A stretch of 64,000 nt of DNA, taken from contig WTPW01000158.1 of assembly GCA_009809945.1 (NCBI GenBank), positions 459,150 through 523,149 of the forward strand. The letters are read 5' to 3'. The notes beneath the pieces were generated by a model. The model was not told the origin of the DNA and ran no database searches. It saw only the letters and a list, made by a program, of their open reading frames with translations. How positions within the stretch are numbered: the stretch's first letter is position 1; every line of letters begins with the position of its first letter. Made by a program: the position numbers and the translations under genes. Shown here in pieces: positions 45,586-57,752 of the stretch. Source of the stretch: Gigaspora margarita. Its lineage: Eukaryota; Glomeromycota; Glomeromycetes; Diversisporales; Gigasporaceae.

Positions 45586-46330
45586 NNNNNNNNNNNNNNN
45601 NNNNNNNNNNNNNNNNNNNNNNNNNNNNNNNNNNNNNNNNNNNNNNNNNNNNNNNNNNNNNNNNNNNNNNNNNNNNNNNNNNNNNNNNNNNNNNNNNNNN
45701 NNNNNNNNNNNNNNNNNNNNNNNNNNNNNNNNNNNNNNNNNNNNNNNNNNNNNNNNNNNNNNNNNNNNNNNNNNNNNNNNNNNNNNNNNNNNNNNNNNNN
45801 NNNNNNNNNNNNNNNNNNNNNNNNNNNNNNNNNNNNNNNNNNNNNNNNNNNNNNNNNNNNNNNNNNNNNNNNNNNNNNNNNNNNNNNNNNNNNNNNNNNN
45901 NNNNNNNNNNNNNNNNNNNNNNNNNNNNNNNNNNNNNNNNNNNNNNNNNNNNNNNNNNNNNNNNNNNNNNNNNNNNNNNNNNNNNNNNNNNNNNNNNNNN
46001 NNNNNNNNNNNNNNNNNNNNNNNNNNNNNNNNNNNNNNNNNNNNNNNNNNNNNNNNNNNNNNNNNNNNNNNNNNNNNNNNNNNNNNNNNNNNNNNNNNNN
46101 NNNNNNNNNNNNNNNNNNNNNNNNNNNNNNNNNNNNNNNNNNNNNNNNNNNNNNNNNNNNNNNNNNNNNNNNNNNNNNNNNNNNNNNNNNNNNNNNNNNN
46201 NNNNNNNNNNNNNNNNNNNNNNNNNNNNNNNNNNNNNNNNNNNNNNNNNNNNNNNNNNNNNNNNNNNNNNNNNNNNNNNNNNNNNNNNNNNNNNNNNNNN
46301 NNNNNNNNNNNNNNNNNNNNNNNNNNNNNN
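45586..46330. other. Assembly gap (745 N)
   Basis: Run of unknown bases; the stated length may be an estimate. Confidence 0.99.
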
Positions 46331-46599
46331 AAAATAAGCTAAGATGTTACTACAACATCTGTTTGTAATAATAAATACCTGGTAAATTTTCACGCGTTCG
46401 TTAATTTTTAATTTTTCAAAATTTACTAATTTTCCAATTTTTTTTTATGCACAATTTGTTGTTTGTTTCAGTGTTTTTTTTTTGAATCTGGCAGTTGGAT
46501 AGGACTCTTAAGATAAGATTTTTTCTTTCTAGTTTTTTTTTAGTTTTTTTTATTGGAACTAACTTTTTTTCATTAGATATTTTTTGTTTGGAATTTGTG

Positions 46600-46687
46600 A
46601 AGTTGTCGCCGTTGGAGTCATCGTCATTGGAGTCGTCATTGTTGGAGTCATTGTTGTTGGAGTCATTGTTGTTGGAGTCAGTTTAGT
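46600..46687. repeat. GTTGGAGTC-type triplet minisatellite
   Basis: About eight copies of (TTGTTGTTGGAGTCA)-like units; open frames on both strands here are repeat translations. Confidence 0.75.
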
Positions 46688-46815
46688 GTAGATTCTATCG
46701 CTGTATTTTTTTTTTTTTAATAAATTTATTAAATTTAATAACTTAATAAATTTTGAAATAAATATGATAACCAATCAAAATTGATCATATGATTCACGTG
46801 CTAACCCATTGTATC

Positions 46816-47693
46816 CGGACGGTCTACGGGCACATACCAAATCACATGATTTTGCACGTACTAAATATCATGTGATACTCAATGACGAAAGCTATTGAAG
46901 TTGAATTTTTTTTAATATTTGAACAAAATTTTCTTTGCAATCATTTGATATAATTTGTTAAACACACTTAGGAATTAGTAAAATTAAAATAAAAAAAGTT
47001 TCATAGAATTCTATTGAGTAGTTGATGAGAAATTTTCGTTAAAAGTTTCTACGCATCCTAAGAAAATAGCCGTGGTTAAACTTTTCTAAAATTTAAACAA
47101 AAATTTCTCGACAATTATCTGATAGAATTCGATGGAAATTTTTTTAAATTAATTCTATAAAATAGTATAATTCATTTAAAAAAATTTCCATCGAATTCTA
47201 TTGAGTTATTGTTGAGAAAATTTTCTTTAAATATTAGGAAATTTTCTACCGCAGCTACTTTCTTAGGGGACGGCAGAAATTTTCTAAACTTTGGATGAAA
47301 ATTTCTCTACAACAACTCAACAAAATTCTATAGAAAGTTTTAAAATGAATATTTTATTTTATAAAATTGATATAAAAGATCGTTGACAAAAAATTTCATT
47401 TAAAGTTTAGAAAATTGTCACGGTTATTAGAAATCAGGAAAATTTCCTAAATTTAATGAAGTTTTCACGCCAACTACTCAACAGAATTGAATGAATTTTT
47501 TTTTAAATTAATTCTATTAATTCATAGAATTAATTTTAAAAAAAATTCTATCGAATTCTTTTCGATAGTTGTCAAGTAAATTTGTACAATAATTAAGAAA
47601 ATTTCAATTTAGAAAGTTTACGTACGTCGAATGTCACGTGATATTCGGTACGTGCAAAATCACATGATTTGGTACGTGCCCGTAGACCGTCCG
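46816..47693. mobile_element. MITE with ~60-bp TIR and palindromic core
   Basis: Left CGGACGGTCTACGGGCACAT and inverted right CGGACGGTCTACGGGCACGT continue ACCAAATCA..TGATTTTGCAC with few mismatches over about 60 bp. The core (46900-47600) is about four ~180-bp units, each with an AATTCTAT..AATT palindrome and ...TCTC.ACAAC.. / ..GTTGTTGAGA... half-sites. No coding frame; no clear target duplication. Confidence 0.75.
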
Positions 47694-49300
47694 CATCAGG
47701 GACATGGAAAAATATTGAAATATATTGATCAATTTATGCAGTGTAATTACACCACTTCGGGCAAAATTAAAAGTATAATTTGGGCCGGGCACTATGAATT
47801 TGGCCAATCTAAACTGTCGGTAGGTTTCGTAAATGTAGACAATCAACTAACAAATTTTCTGTTAACTTCCCAAAAAACATGAACTTAGATGCTGGTCACG
47901 TTATTAATGTTACACCAAATCTTAAATTCTTATTGTCAATCATGGGCATATCGATATAAATCGATATTTTTGACCAAATCGATATAAAATCAAATCGATA
48001 TTTTTCCGGGTCCCTGGTCCGCATTGTATCGGTCGTCACGTGTATCACGTGATCGATTTTGATTGGTCGATCACGGGGTCGCCATGGCGACATGTCTCCA
48101 TAAAATAACACCCATATATTTATATATAATTATAATTTTTTTATTTTTTATTTTTTTAATATAAAATGATGGCCGTTCATGCAAATATACCGTTTATGAA
48201 ATATGATTGGCTAGCCTTGCATACATGTCATATATAATAAATGCTCATAGCACATGACTTTGATACATGTACGTACGAACGTTCGCACATTTTATGTTAA
48301 ATGAATTTGAGAATAACAATATAAAGTTCCAAGAGCGAATTAAGGTTATAAAAATACTTTTATTACACCTATTTTATTTTTATTTTTATTTTTTTTTATA
48401 TTTTGCTTCCTAACCCTAATGATATAAAACAATGGGCGCTCATCAAATGTATCCATTATAAATTCTAATTGCTTAAATACTATGCATTATTTTCCAAAAG
48501 AACTTTTTTAAAAAGTTATGGTCCCGATTGCTGAAGTCAATACTAACTTTAGCAAAATTTTATTCTTTCAGGAAAAAACTATTCCGGAATTTGAATTACA
48601 GTAATATGCTTAATATTTGTAAAAACTTAATTCAAGACTAACTGAGTAAAGAAAAGATAACTTGTATTATTATAAAATTATCGTCCGTCACAAATGTCCT
48701 GTTCATGTGATGAGAAATGATGTATACTTTCTTTAAATCGTCGCTATTTTCAAGTTACAGACTGTGAGAATCGCTTGCTTGGCAAGCATAAGTGTGTATA
48801 AGAATTTAACCTTTTAAAGGTATGTGTTCGTTAAGATTTGATATTAGTGTAATGACTATATATAAATTGATGTTGCTTAATATTTCGATCCTATTCTTTA
48901 AGGGCCATCTGGATTAAATTCGGATCCCACTTTGTGTATCCAGATGTTAATCTGAATCTGGATAAATCTGAAGTCAATTATTGAATCTGGATTCTATATG
49001 AGCATAAAGGGCTATCACTTTACTATTAAATTTATGAATTGGCTACAAATGCAAATATGAAGCTGCTTTATTTGAAATATACAATATTTGAATAGTTTTT
49101 TCAAATATCTAGCAAAATGAAATGCCAATGTCGAATTTAATCAATTAACAAGAAACGTGTCAGACAAATGCAGTGAGCTATGTGAAATATAATTAATGTT
49201 TGTGTTTCAAAAGATTAAGATCGAATTTAGTGTAGGAAGTTCTATAGCAAATTTAATGTAAGTTTTTTTTAGTTGTAAATAATGATTTGACCCGGTGGGT
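47694..49300. other. No gene seen; scattered motifs
   Basis: 47710-47880 has an 83-codon frame that begins inside the MITE end, so it is not credible. ATCGATAT words cluster at 47950-48005. Copies of the ATAAAATGATGGCCGTTCAT motif occur at 48162 and, weaker, 48420. Nothing else is supported. Confidence 0.4.
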
Positions 49301-49357
49301 GTCACCTAAATATCCGATAATTATTCGGATAAACGCTATCCGGATTGGAACTCTAGA
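49262..49357 (-). repeat. Terminal-like sequence, right partner
   Basis: Inverted match to 37558-37650: ATATCCGATAATTATTCGGA followed by CTATCCGGATTGGAACTCTA. TA abuts both outer ends (TTTA-GAGTTCC and GGAACTC-TAGA). Confidence 0.6.
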
Positions 49358-49585
49358 TTGGTTAATAAGAAAAAATCAAAAACTCTGTCTTATTAGAATT
49401 TAATATGATCCACATATAGATTTGATTTTCATAGTGTATCGAACACCCCATTGAAGTATGGTTTTGAGTTAGCTCATATTGGAATTAATTAATACTTGTG
49501 GTTTCTATCACAATTTACTGTAAAATTTTGTTACAAAACTTACCGATTATTGTGGTGATTTACTTAAAAAAAATTCTGTACAGAT

Positions 49586-49758
49586 AATAGTATGGCACCG
49601 GTATGGTATCAATTAGTATTTTCGCAAATCAATATGGTATGGGTGAGCATATCAGTATAGTACACCCCGAATTTTTAAAATCTGTACCATACTGATCCGG
49701 CGTTATATATATTAGCGTTAGGGTTATAATTATAGCTGATTATATAGTATGGTACAGG
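49586..49758. repeat. Dispersed repeat with TATGGTA/TACCATA words, copy 1
   Basis: Shares TTCGCAAAT.A.CATA/ATAGTAT, GTGAGCA.AT..GTATAGTA, AATTTTTAAA.T..TACCATACTGAT and ATTATAGCTGATT with 52545-52830. Rich in internal inverted words (GGTATGG / CCATACC). It ends exactly where the 2.8-kb element begins. Confidence 0.6.
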
Positions 49759-50145
49759 TAGTGTTCCAAATTGTTAGTTGAAAAACCAACTAGTTGGCAA
49801 CTTTTCAACTAATCGATTTAAAAAAAATTTAAACAACTAATCGATTTATTATCGACTGGTTCGATTACAATTAATTGTTAGTTATCATAATACTTCTCGG
49901 GTTGAGATGTATCTAGTGTATTTTTTTTATTTCAATTTCAACTTTGCCAGTTTTCAATGTGTTTTACACAATCTTGGTATCCTCCAAAGCATAAAGGCAC
50001 TATTCTTCGTATATAATATGAATTGCTCGGGTTACCATCATAGAGTCAGTACTTTACTTACAGTCGTCATTTTTTTCAATTTTCACTAATTGAAAATGAT
50101 TTGGGCGATGCTTGACGTAACAGATTAATAGTAATAATAATAAAA

Positions 50146-50347
50146 CAGGGTGAAACCTGAGTCACCAGCTAGTAAAATTCGCTACGTAAAGTGAAACCTG
50201 AGTTTGAGTTAGGGGTTAGGGTGAAATTCGAGTTTAGCTATATTTTTTATTATACAAAAGCAGATTTCAACCTTCATGTGATCTACATAGCAGATTTCAC
50301 ACTTTACATAGCGAATTTTACTAGCTGGTGACTCAGGTTTCACCCTG
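50146..50347. mobile_element. MITE with near-perfect ~40-bp TIR
   Basis: CAGGGTGAAACCTGAGTCAC + CAGCTAGTAAAATTCGCTA at the left is repeated inverted at the right with one or two mismatches. The centre has GGGGTTAGGGTGAAATTCGA. 202 bp. Flanked by TAATAATAA microsatellite on both sides. Confidence 0.85.
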
Positions 50348-50670
50348 TCGTATAATAATAATAATAATAAATGTTATACATAGATATTAATAATTTAAGT
50401 GGTTCTTTTAGTGTCACATGGTTCTTTTTTTTTTTTAATTATACTTGAATCGTTTTATATATTATATTTGAATCGACCTTTTTTTTAAATCGCTACTGGA
50501 TATAAGACCTACCATTAAATGATAGATTTAACCATTTTTAATCAAATTTACAGTATATAATCTATTATAGTACAGCTTGAATCCATTATATTAAATCTAA
50601 TGGATATCTGTTGGATTTTATTATTAATTTTAGCATACAAATCCAATTCTATTGTTGTGATTATAATTAG

Positions 50671-50780
50671 TGTTGACAATTTTACCGGTCAAACCAAATT
50701 TGTTTGGCCTTTTCGGCCAAAAAAACAGATGAATTTGGCCGAATTGGCAGTTTTTTGGCCGGACAAAATTAAAAACACTG
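50671..50780. mobile_element. Short MITE (~110 bp)
   Basis: AGTGTTGACAATTTTACCGG followed by TCAAACC pairs imperfectly with the inverted right end AGTGTTTTTAATTTTGTCCG followed by GCCAAA. TTTGGCC/GGCCAAA words fill the middle. A 101-codon frame crossing it is probably fortuitous. Confidence 0.55.
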
Positions 50781-50843
50781 GTCATAATATTCTGCGAAAG
50801 ATAAGGAACAATCTACGTCTTTCCAAATTTCCATTACATAATA

Positions 50844-51519
50844 CCGTAAATTCTCGAAATAGCAGGCAAGGGCGTGCTATTTTGACTATGTGCGCACTAT
50901 TTTGAGTATGCCCATGGGCGTTATTTTGAAGAAAGAGTATAAAAATCGGTAGTTTTTGAAAATAATTAGATATATACAATATATCGACTAATGTAGTAAT
51001 GCTTACCTCTCATTTCATCTAATTCATATGATTTAAGCAGTTTTTCAATAATGTCTTTCTCGTTCACATTATTTAATAAATCAAAGTAAAATCGAACAAA
51101 AAAGATAAGTATTGGGAATCAAAAAAATAAATTAAATACGTATAAAAAAAAATTTAACATAAATTAAAATAAATTAAAATAAAAAAAATTAACATAAATT
51201 AAAATAAATTAAATAAATGTAAATTAAATAAGTATAAAAAAAAAATTTAATATAAATTAAAATAAATTAAAATAAAAAAAATTAACATAAATTAAAATAA
51301 AAATAAATGAAAATAAAAAAAAATATAAATAAAAAAAAAATTAAAATAAAAAAATAAATAAAATATTAAAAAGAAAATCTGGATTTAACAAAGTAATTCT
51401 ATATGGGGTGTTCGTTATTTTGGGACGCGCATGGGCATTATTTCGAATCTGCATATGCTATTTTTTAGATGGCACAAATTTCGAATTAATGTCCATGCCC
51501 ACTATTTCGAGAATTTACG
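50844..51519. mobile_element. TA-flanked MITE, CCGTAAATTCTCG ends
   Basis: TA on both sides (50842-50843 and 51520-51521); inverted ends CCGTAAATTCTCGAAATAG. Sub-terminal CATGGGC..TATTTTGA / TCGAAATAATGCCCATG blocks pair. The 51110-51370 core is AAATTAAAATAA simple sequence. 676 bp, non-coding. Confidence 0.8.
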
Positions 51520-51579
51520 GTAAGAATGAAAATGACAGTTGTGAGTGTACAAGAAAAACAAAATAGTTGAATCAAGCAA

Positions 51580-51832
51580 TAGTGTTAAAATAATCATTCT
51601 AACAGCTTATTATGGTTAGCGTTAAATAATCATTCTAACAACTTTTGATGATTAGTGTTAAATAATCATTCTAATAGTTTTTATGATAGTGTTAAATATC
51701 ATTCTAACAGCTCTTTATAGTTAGCAATAAATAACCATTCTAAAAACTCCTTATAGTTATATTAAATAATCATCCTACCGGCTCTTTATTGTTGCGTTAT
51801 AAAACCATTCTAACAATCTCTTTCGGATAAGC
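51580..51832. repeat. ~44-bp minisatellite
   Basis: TAAATAATCATTCTAACAGC + T.TTTATGGTTAG.GT repeats six to seven times with shortening toward the right. Confidence 0.8.
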
Positions 51833-52544
51833 ATTTAGTGTTTGAATTAGGAAGTTGAGATATGGCTCATTCCTTATTCATGAGACATTTGATCAACTTT
51901 CATCAACAAATTGATAGATGTCGCTATAATGAGCTTCAAATATATATTTTAAAACTTTTTGTATCGAGGTTTAATATACTGTATAATATCTTATAATTTA
52001 TAATATCAGAATTGAAAAGTACATGTATATAATAGGGATTAGTTAATAGCAGAGATTGCTGTTTTTATAACTTTATGATTATTAAATCAAGTTATGTCTG
52101 TATGCATACATGCACTTAAAATGTATATGTACTTAAAACTAACAAATTAACAATTAAATTTTTATTCATATTATACTGTATTTAAATTCATAATACATAA
52201 GGCTCCAGCCCTATGAAAAGCCGCCTGCTTATAACTAGTTATTTAATTGCCCATGTGGGTTCAATTTGTAAAATATGTTAAATCTGAAAGCGATACTACA
52301 TCTGCCTAACGGATTTCATTATTTGGTTTAATTTCTAATGCTTTGCTAAATCTTTAAAATATCATTACTATAATTTTAAAGATGAAATATTTTTTGTAAT
52401 ATCAGCTATACAACTTACAACTAAACAATTAAACAACTAAACAACTAATTGATTATTTAGTCACGTGATATCCGTATCAATTAATAGTGGAAACTAATCG
52501 ATTGGAAAAATTTTATCAACTCGGAACACTAGATAAGGTTTTAA

Positions 52545-52830
52545 AAATCAGTCTGTATTTTACTAGATATTTCGCAAATAAGCATAGTATATGTGAGCAG
52601 ATCCGTATAGTATAGGACAAATTTTTAAATCGATACTATACTGATTTAGTGTAATATATATTGGCGGTTAGTATTAGGAATTATAGCTGATTGGTAAGGT
52701 ATTTCACAGATAGGTATAGTATAGATTTTAAATTCGGCCTATACTATACGGATCTGCTCACCTATACCATACTGATTTCATTTTACTTGACCTGCTCATC
52801 TATACCATACTGATCAGCTATAATTCTGGT
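52545..52830. repeat. Dispersed TATGGTA/TACCATA repeat, copy 2
   Basis: Homologous to 49586-49758, and internally duplicated: GATCTGCTCACCTATACCAT, GACCTGCTCATCTATACCAT. Starts right after the 2.8-kb element. Confidence 0.55.
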
Positions 52831-52924
52831 ATTAAGATAATCAGAAGGGGGTTTAAATATCCGTATTCCATTCATTCCATGCTGTGGTCTACTGTAACCT
52901 CTCAATACTTGATTGATTTATGAT

Positions 52925-53535
52925 TTAACATAAAACATTTTGTTACAAATTGACACACAACTCTGTCATGATTAAACAATTGTTAATAACTTGCTCATTG
53001 CTATATTAGTCTTAACATTTTGATCACAGATTGTATCACCAATCAAAAAGCGTTAAAGCATAATAACTTGATTATTTACTTTATTTCTATATTAGTTTTA
53101 GCACATTTTGTATATAACCATGGTTTGGCTGAGAAAATTAGTAATTATCAGATAATCTGGGTGGCAAAAATTCTGACCAAAAATTATGAAAAATGGAAAA
53201 ACTAGAAATTAATCATATAAATCATTGGTGGAATGTAAAAAAAAAAACAAGTCAATCAAATGCTTAATGAACTTGAAAGCATTTGTATAATGGTCTCAAG
53301 TTCAAGAACAAGTGCAAGAATAAGTGCAAGTGCAAGAAGAAGAATAAGAACAATTGTTCCACAATAGATAAAAAGAAAAGCATAAGATCAATAAAAAATA
53401 GCTATTTTTTCACCCAAAATAGTTTGTAAATATTAGGTAATCAAAGAACAGAAGCAAATCTGGCAAATTCACATTTTACGATTTTAAGAGAGTTGTTTAA
53501 AAGAGTTGTTTAAGTTAAAGCTCATTTGAAAATTA
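52925..53535 (+). repeat. Dispersed repeat, copy 2 (first copy 24840-25350)
   Basis: Same blocks in the same order as copy 1 (AACTTGCTCAT.G.TAT.TTA, TTAACATTTTGATCACA, GCGTTAAAGCATAATAACTT, AGAGTTGTTTAA). It has an extra purine-rich AAGTGCAAGAA stretch (53300-53355). Confidence 0.6.
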
Positions 53536-53537
53536 GT

Positions 53538-53716
53538 GAGTAACGTGATGAATTTTATAGATCATCTGCAAATTTTAATAATTATTTTTTGGTAATAACA
53601 GTTTAGTTTTTCGATAATATAATTTTATATTATCGAAATATTATGCTGTTTATTACCAAAAAAATAATTACCAGTATCAAAATTTGGATGATCATCACAA
53701 AATTCATCATGTGTCA
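53538..53716. mobile_element. Palindromic MITE (~180 bp)
   Basis: GTAACGTGATGAATTTTATA...TTTTTTGGTAATAACAG...TTCGATAATATAATTTT pairs end to end with the following half (...ATCATCACAAAATTCATCAT). A partial relative of one arm (ACACATGATAAATTTTGTGA) is at 39057. Confidence 0.75.
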
Positions 53717-54299
53717 CACTAATTTTTCAATCAGCTGTAATAAATAATCATTATATTCACATTTACCAGAGGGAGTGTAATATATTTAGGTCAAATTGAC
53801 AGTCACATGAAAGATATTTAGGATTATGATTCGAATAATCCTTATCCTTAATTCATAAATATTACGGATCTATTCGGTTAAAATTAACAGATACGGATAT
53901 CCATATTCAATCCGAATCATCGAATCCATTCAGATTAGCAGATTATGGATTGAAACACTAATGATGCTGAATTTGGTAGATAACGCTGAATGTGGGTTTA
54001 TTATTGCTCAATCATCTGACTTTATTCAACAACTAAATGACTTTATATATCAAATCTGAAGAATATATGGGAATAGGGGCTCGCTACCCTTGGCGACTCT
54101 AATATACATAACCAAATTCTCAACTACCAAGACATAGATTTATCAAAACAGCAAATGAAAGGGACAACAATAATACTTTGCATGCCCACAGGTAAAGGGC
54201 TATTTCCAAAACATCACAGATCAACATGCCTTCCTGAAGAGAGAACCCATCAAATTTCTCATAGTTGTAAAGAGAATCAGTATATATATTTATGCCAAT

Positions 54300-54690
54300 A
54301 TAAGTGAGGATTCATTCTTATTATGGTCCTTGCACTGCCACTTGCAGCCGTGGAGCCAAATACAACAACTGGTTTTGCACTGCCACTTGCAGCCGTGGAG
54401 CCAAATACAAAACTAGTTCTTGTACTGCTACTTGCAGCTGCGAAGCCAAATACAACAACTGGTCCTTGTACTGCACTTGCAACGTGCAGCCAAATACAAA
54501 ACTGGTCCTTGCACTGCCATTTGCAGCTGTGGAGCCAAATACAAAACAGGTCCTTGCACTGCTACTGCAACTGTAGAGTCAAAATAACAGTTTCTTGCAC
54601 TGCTAACACAGCCATAGAGCCTTATATAACAAAAACAACACTGCTTGCTTTACTTCAGAGGGTGATAGAGCCGGCCTTCACAAGGTGAGT
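54300..54690 (+). repeat. Minisatellite block 1 (CTTGCACTGC..TTGCAGC..GGAGCC)
   Basis: About eight units of 40-55 bp: TCCTTGCACTGCCACTTGCA + GCCGTGGAGCCAAATACAAA. Unit length is near a multiple of three here, so long open frames (54304-54576, 54323-54688) appear. Their product is pure repeat and I do not call a gene. Confidence 0.8.
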
Positions 54691-55078
54691 GATAGCGAAG
54701 AGAAAGATAACCTTCTTCACTGAGACAATTTGCCTTAAATACTTATCCTGTATCACTGGTTCATTCTTGGCCATAGCTATTATCCCTTACCCCAATTAAG
54801 ATCTAACAATAATCTTAACAATGCGAATTTCAAAAATCATATGCAAATCTGAAATTAGCTGTAAATACAAGCTACAAAATATTACAACAATAGTCAAAGA
54901 ATAACCATCAAAGGCTATATAAAAAATCTGGAACATAACCAGACATAAAGTCAAAATATTTTAAAATCATTTGTTTTTTTTTGGTTTCAAAGTGCCTGTT
55001 TTAGGGCACAGATTTTATTTGGTTTACTCATTCATCTGATCTTGCAATAATGATGATCCTGCCACTTTGTTGACAGGT
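54660..55078. repeat. Direct repeat R, copy 1
   Basis: GAAAGATAACCTTCTTCACT, TTGCCTTAAATACTTATCCT, TTCATTCTTGGCCATAGCTA, AACAATGCGAATTTCAAAAA and AAATCTGGAACATAACCAG all recur in the same order at 58100-58432. Identity looks high, so this is a relatively recent segmental duplication together with the adjacent minisatellite. Confidence 0.8.
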
Positions 55079-55264
55079 TTTCATTATTATTGCTCGATTG
55101 TCTGACTTTATTCAACAACTGAATAACTTAATTTAACAAATTTGAAGAACATATAGGATAGAAGAGGATTGCTAACTACCAACCCCATTTTTCTATAAAA
55201 TTGCAATTCTGTCACATAGCTGTAATGAGAATCAGTTATTTGTATTACATAGCAGCATGAGTAT

Positions 55265-56350
55265 TGTTACTTATTCATTGATCCTTGCACTGCTATTGCA
55301 GTTGCAGAGCCTAATTATACATGAGGTCCTTGCACTGCTACTGTAGCCGCAGAGCCTAATCACAATATGAGGTTCTTGCATTGCTATTGCAGCTATGAAG
55401 CCTAATCACAACATGAGGTCCTTGTACTGCTACTGCAGCCACAGGGCCTAATCACAACATAAGGCCCTTGCACTGCTATTGCAGCTGTGGAGCCTAATCA
55501 CAACATGGAGGTCCTTGCACTACTATTGCAGCCATGGAGCCTAATCACAACATGAAGTTCTTGCACTGCTATTGCAGCCACGGAGCCTAAGCACAACATG
55601 TGGCCCTTGCACTGCAGTTACAGCCGTGGAGCCTAATCATAATACGAGGTCTTTGTACTACAATTGTAGCTGCGGAGCCTAATCACAACATGAGTACTGC
55701 CATTGCAACCATGGAGCCTTAATCACAACTTGAGGTCCTTGCACTGCTATTGCAACTACGGAGCCTAATTATCAACATGAGGTCCTTGCAGCCATGGTAC
55801 CTAATTATCAACATTAGGTCCTTGCACTGCTATTGCAACCACAGAGCTAATTACAACATGAGGTTCTTGCACTGCTATTGTAGCTACAAAGCCTAATTAC
55901 TATGTGAGATCTTTGAACTCCTATTGTAGCTACAGAACCTAGTCAATAACTTGAGGCCCTTGTCTTATTATCAGTATAAAGCTATTGTCCTAATCGTCAA
56001 CATGAGGTTCTTGCACTAATGTTGTACCTAAATACAAATAAGATCCTTGCAATGCCATTACAGCCACAAAGCCTAATTATCAAATATGAGGTCCTTGCAC
56101 TGCTGCTGTAGCTGCGGTTGATGCCTCTCACTTAACATTAGATTTTTTTAGTTGTTATCGCAGCTATTGGCTTAATTACAAGGCATGAGTCTTGCACTAC
56201 TATTGCAACTGCAAAGTCTAATCACTAACCTAAAGTTCAGCACTATTATCACAGCTACAAAGTTTAATCTTAACACAAGGTCCTTGTACTGCAATCTTTC
56301 TGTGACGTTTAGACACTATTCACAGCTGAATGCCTAATCATCAAACATAA
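55265..56350 (+). repeat. Minisatellite block 2, ~46-bp unit
   Basis: More than 20 units of TGAGGTCCTTGCACTGCTAT + TGCAGC..TGGAGCCTAATCACAACA, with rising divergence toward the right. The unit is a degenerate, contiguous repeat with no unique spacers, so it is not a CRISPR. The inverted array at 20426-21250 has the same consensus. Confidence 0.85.
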
Positions 56351-56487
56351 GTCTTATACCACTATTATAGCTATGATGCACAATTGCCAATCTGAATGAA
56401 CCATCAAGCAAAGGTTGGGTAAAAAGAGTACCACTCTAACAAAATCTAATTTCTCACAATATCTATAAATTGCTATTTTTATTAACT

Positions 56488-57752
56488 TTAGTACATATTA
56501 CGATCTAACCAAATATACTTCAATAGCATGATCACTATTATAAGCAATACTTTTATAATATTCAAATGCTTTTCATTCATCCCTTTTAACTCAAATTCCA
56601 TTTTCATAGAAAATTCCCATGTAAAGCATTCCCTTAGAACTTGACACCTTAAATATTTCATTAGTGTTATACATTCCAATACCATTTATTCATCTATTAC
56701 AACTTCGATACCTTTTTCATAACAATATCCAACTTTTTCTGTTCTATGAGCGTTACCTATATTGGCAGATTTTTATAGTATTTGAATGCCTTTCTACTAT
56801 TCCTTTTAGCTTCAATTCCTTTTTTATAACATTACCCAACTCTTTCTGTTCTATTAGCATCACCCATATTGACAGATTTTTTTCTTTTTTTATTATATAT
56901 ATAATATTCGAATGCCTTTCATTAGTTCCTTTTAACCCAATACCTTTTTCATAACAATATCCAACTCTTGTTCCATCAGCATCACCCAAATCAGTAGATT
57001 TTTTATAATATTCAAATGTGTTTCTTTCATCCTTCTTAACTCCAACTCCAATGCCTTTTAATCATCAAAACCAAGAAAAGTATTGGTATTATATTCTTCT
57101 TTACAAAGCTAATTTTTAACTCCATCTGTATTCAGATTGGTCAAATAAAAACCAACATATGTAGCAAAACTTGACTATTCAAATAATGGTTTATAATAAT
57201 TTGGAAGGATAATTCTATAAGGAGTAATAAAGATTGTTCTTCAGTATTTAATGCCAAAAAATATATTCTTATAACCTTTAAATTAACAATATGTTTTGTT
57301 GGTTTACTCTATAATATTGGTACAATAACTCTGCACTAGTGATAACATACAAGAAAGTATGAAAACAAAGTTCTAAAATTAGAATGAAAATTATTGAATA
57401 TTTATTACTATTGCTCAATTAGATAACTTTATTTGGATGAAGAAGAACATACAACTTCTCTCGTCCTATCAGCATCTTCCATATTAGCAGATTTTTTATA
57501 ACAACGCCCATTATTACATATGTCCCATATTCACAGATTTTTGTAATATTCAAAAGCCTTTTTTATATCTTTTTCAACTCCTACTTCATTCTCATAACAA
57601 TATCCAACATTATATATTCCATCAGAATGCCCTATATCTGCAGATATTTGATAATAATTGGATGCCTTCTTTGTGTCTTTTTTGCATGCTACTCTAGCCA
57701 CAGAGCCAAAAACAAAAGATTCTTGAACTGCTACTGCAGCTTTAAAGCCCAA
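56488..57752 (-). pseudogene. Sel1-repeat gene remnant
   Basis: Read on the minus strand, the best segment (57752 to 57531) carries KKDTKKASNYYQISADIGHS then DGIYNVGYCYENEVGVEKDI, two linked Sel1 units. Further units follow in shifted frames: KSTDLGDADGTRVGYCYEKG near 56960, and VGYCYEKGIEV near 56725. I count five to six units of ~36 residues with several frame breaks. Sel1 arrays are solenoid scaffolds, and in Rhizophagus they are often fused to protein kinases; no kinase domain is visible here. Its upstream end runs into the minisatellite at 57690. Confidence 0.7.

Larger units (their letters stand above)
45405..46740 (+). other. T-rich spliced-looking unit across an assembly gap
   Basis: Exon-like segments of higher G/C (GTCATTTTGGAGTTGTGCCT...GAAGCC; GAGTTGTCTTGAAGTC) are separated by GTAAGTTTTTTTTT donors and TTTTTTTTAG acceptors. 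A GTTGGAGTC tandem (46600-46685) and AATAAA (46730) follow. Bases 45586-46330 are N, so the reading frames that cross it are meaningless. It resembles the unit at 9595-10500. Confidence 0.3.
45277..48111. mobile_element. ~2.8-kb TIR element (GGCGACCC ends), interior partly unread
   Basis: Near both ends lies an inverted block. On the left, TGTCATGGCGACCC is followed by GATTAACCAATCA; on the right, inverted, TGTCGCCATGGCGACCCC is followed by GATCGACCAATCA. The element contains the 745-base gap, a spliced-looking T-rich unit, a GGAGTC repeat and a nested MITE. TA-rich flanks prevent a clear target duplication. Confidence 0.5.
49759..52531. mobile_element. ~2.8-kb TIR element (TAGTGTTCC ends)
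   Basis: TAGTGTTCCAAATTGTTAGT at the left; inverted right end TAGTGTTCCGAGTTGATAAA. Near each end are ATCGATTAGTT/AACTAATCGAT blocks. TAGTGTTCC ends are hAT-like. The flanks GTACAGG and GATAAGG are only similar, so the target duplication is unproven. It contains three smaller elements and a minisatellite but no transposase frame. Confidence 0.55.

Noticed and set aside
45536-46393. Long frames of 262-285 codons on both strands
   Set aside because: They cross the run of N; the open length is an artefact of unknown bases.
47631-47882. 83-codon plus and 70-codon minus frames
   Set aside because: Both begin in or run through a MITE end. No homologous block or splice partner is seen.
50600-50905. 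101-codon plus-strand frame
   Set aside because: It runs through a short MITE into the end of another. No recognisable domain.
54304-54688. Cys/Ala-rich frames of 90 and 121 codons
   Set aside because: Both are translations of the same ~46-bp minisatellite in two frames.
55265-56350. CRISPR-like regular array
   Set aside because: The units are contiguous and degenerate with no unique spacers, and the sequence is eukaryotic.
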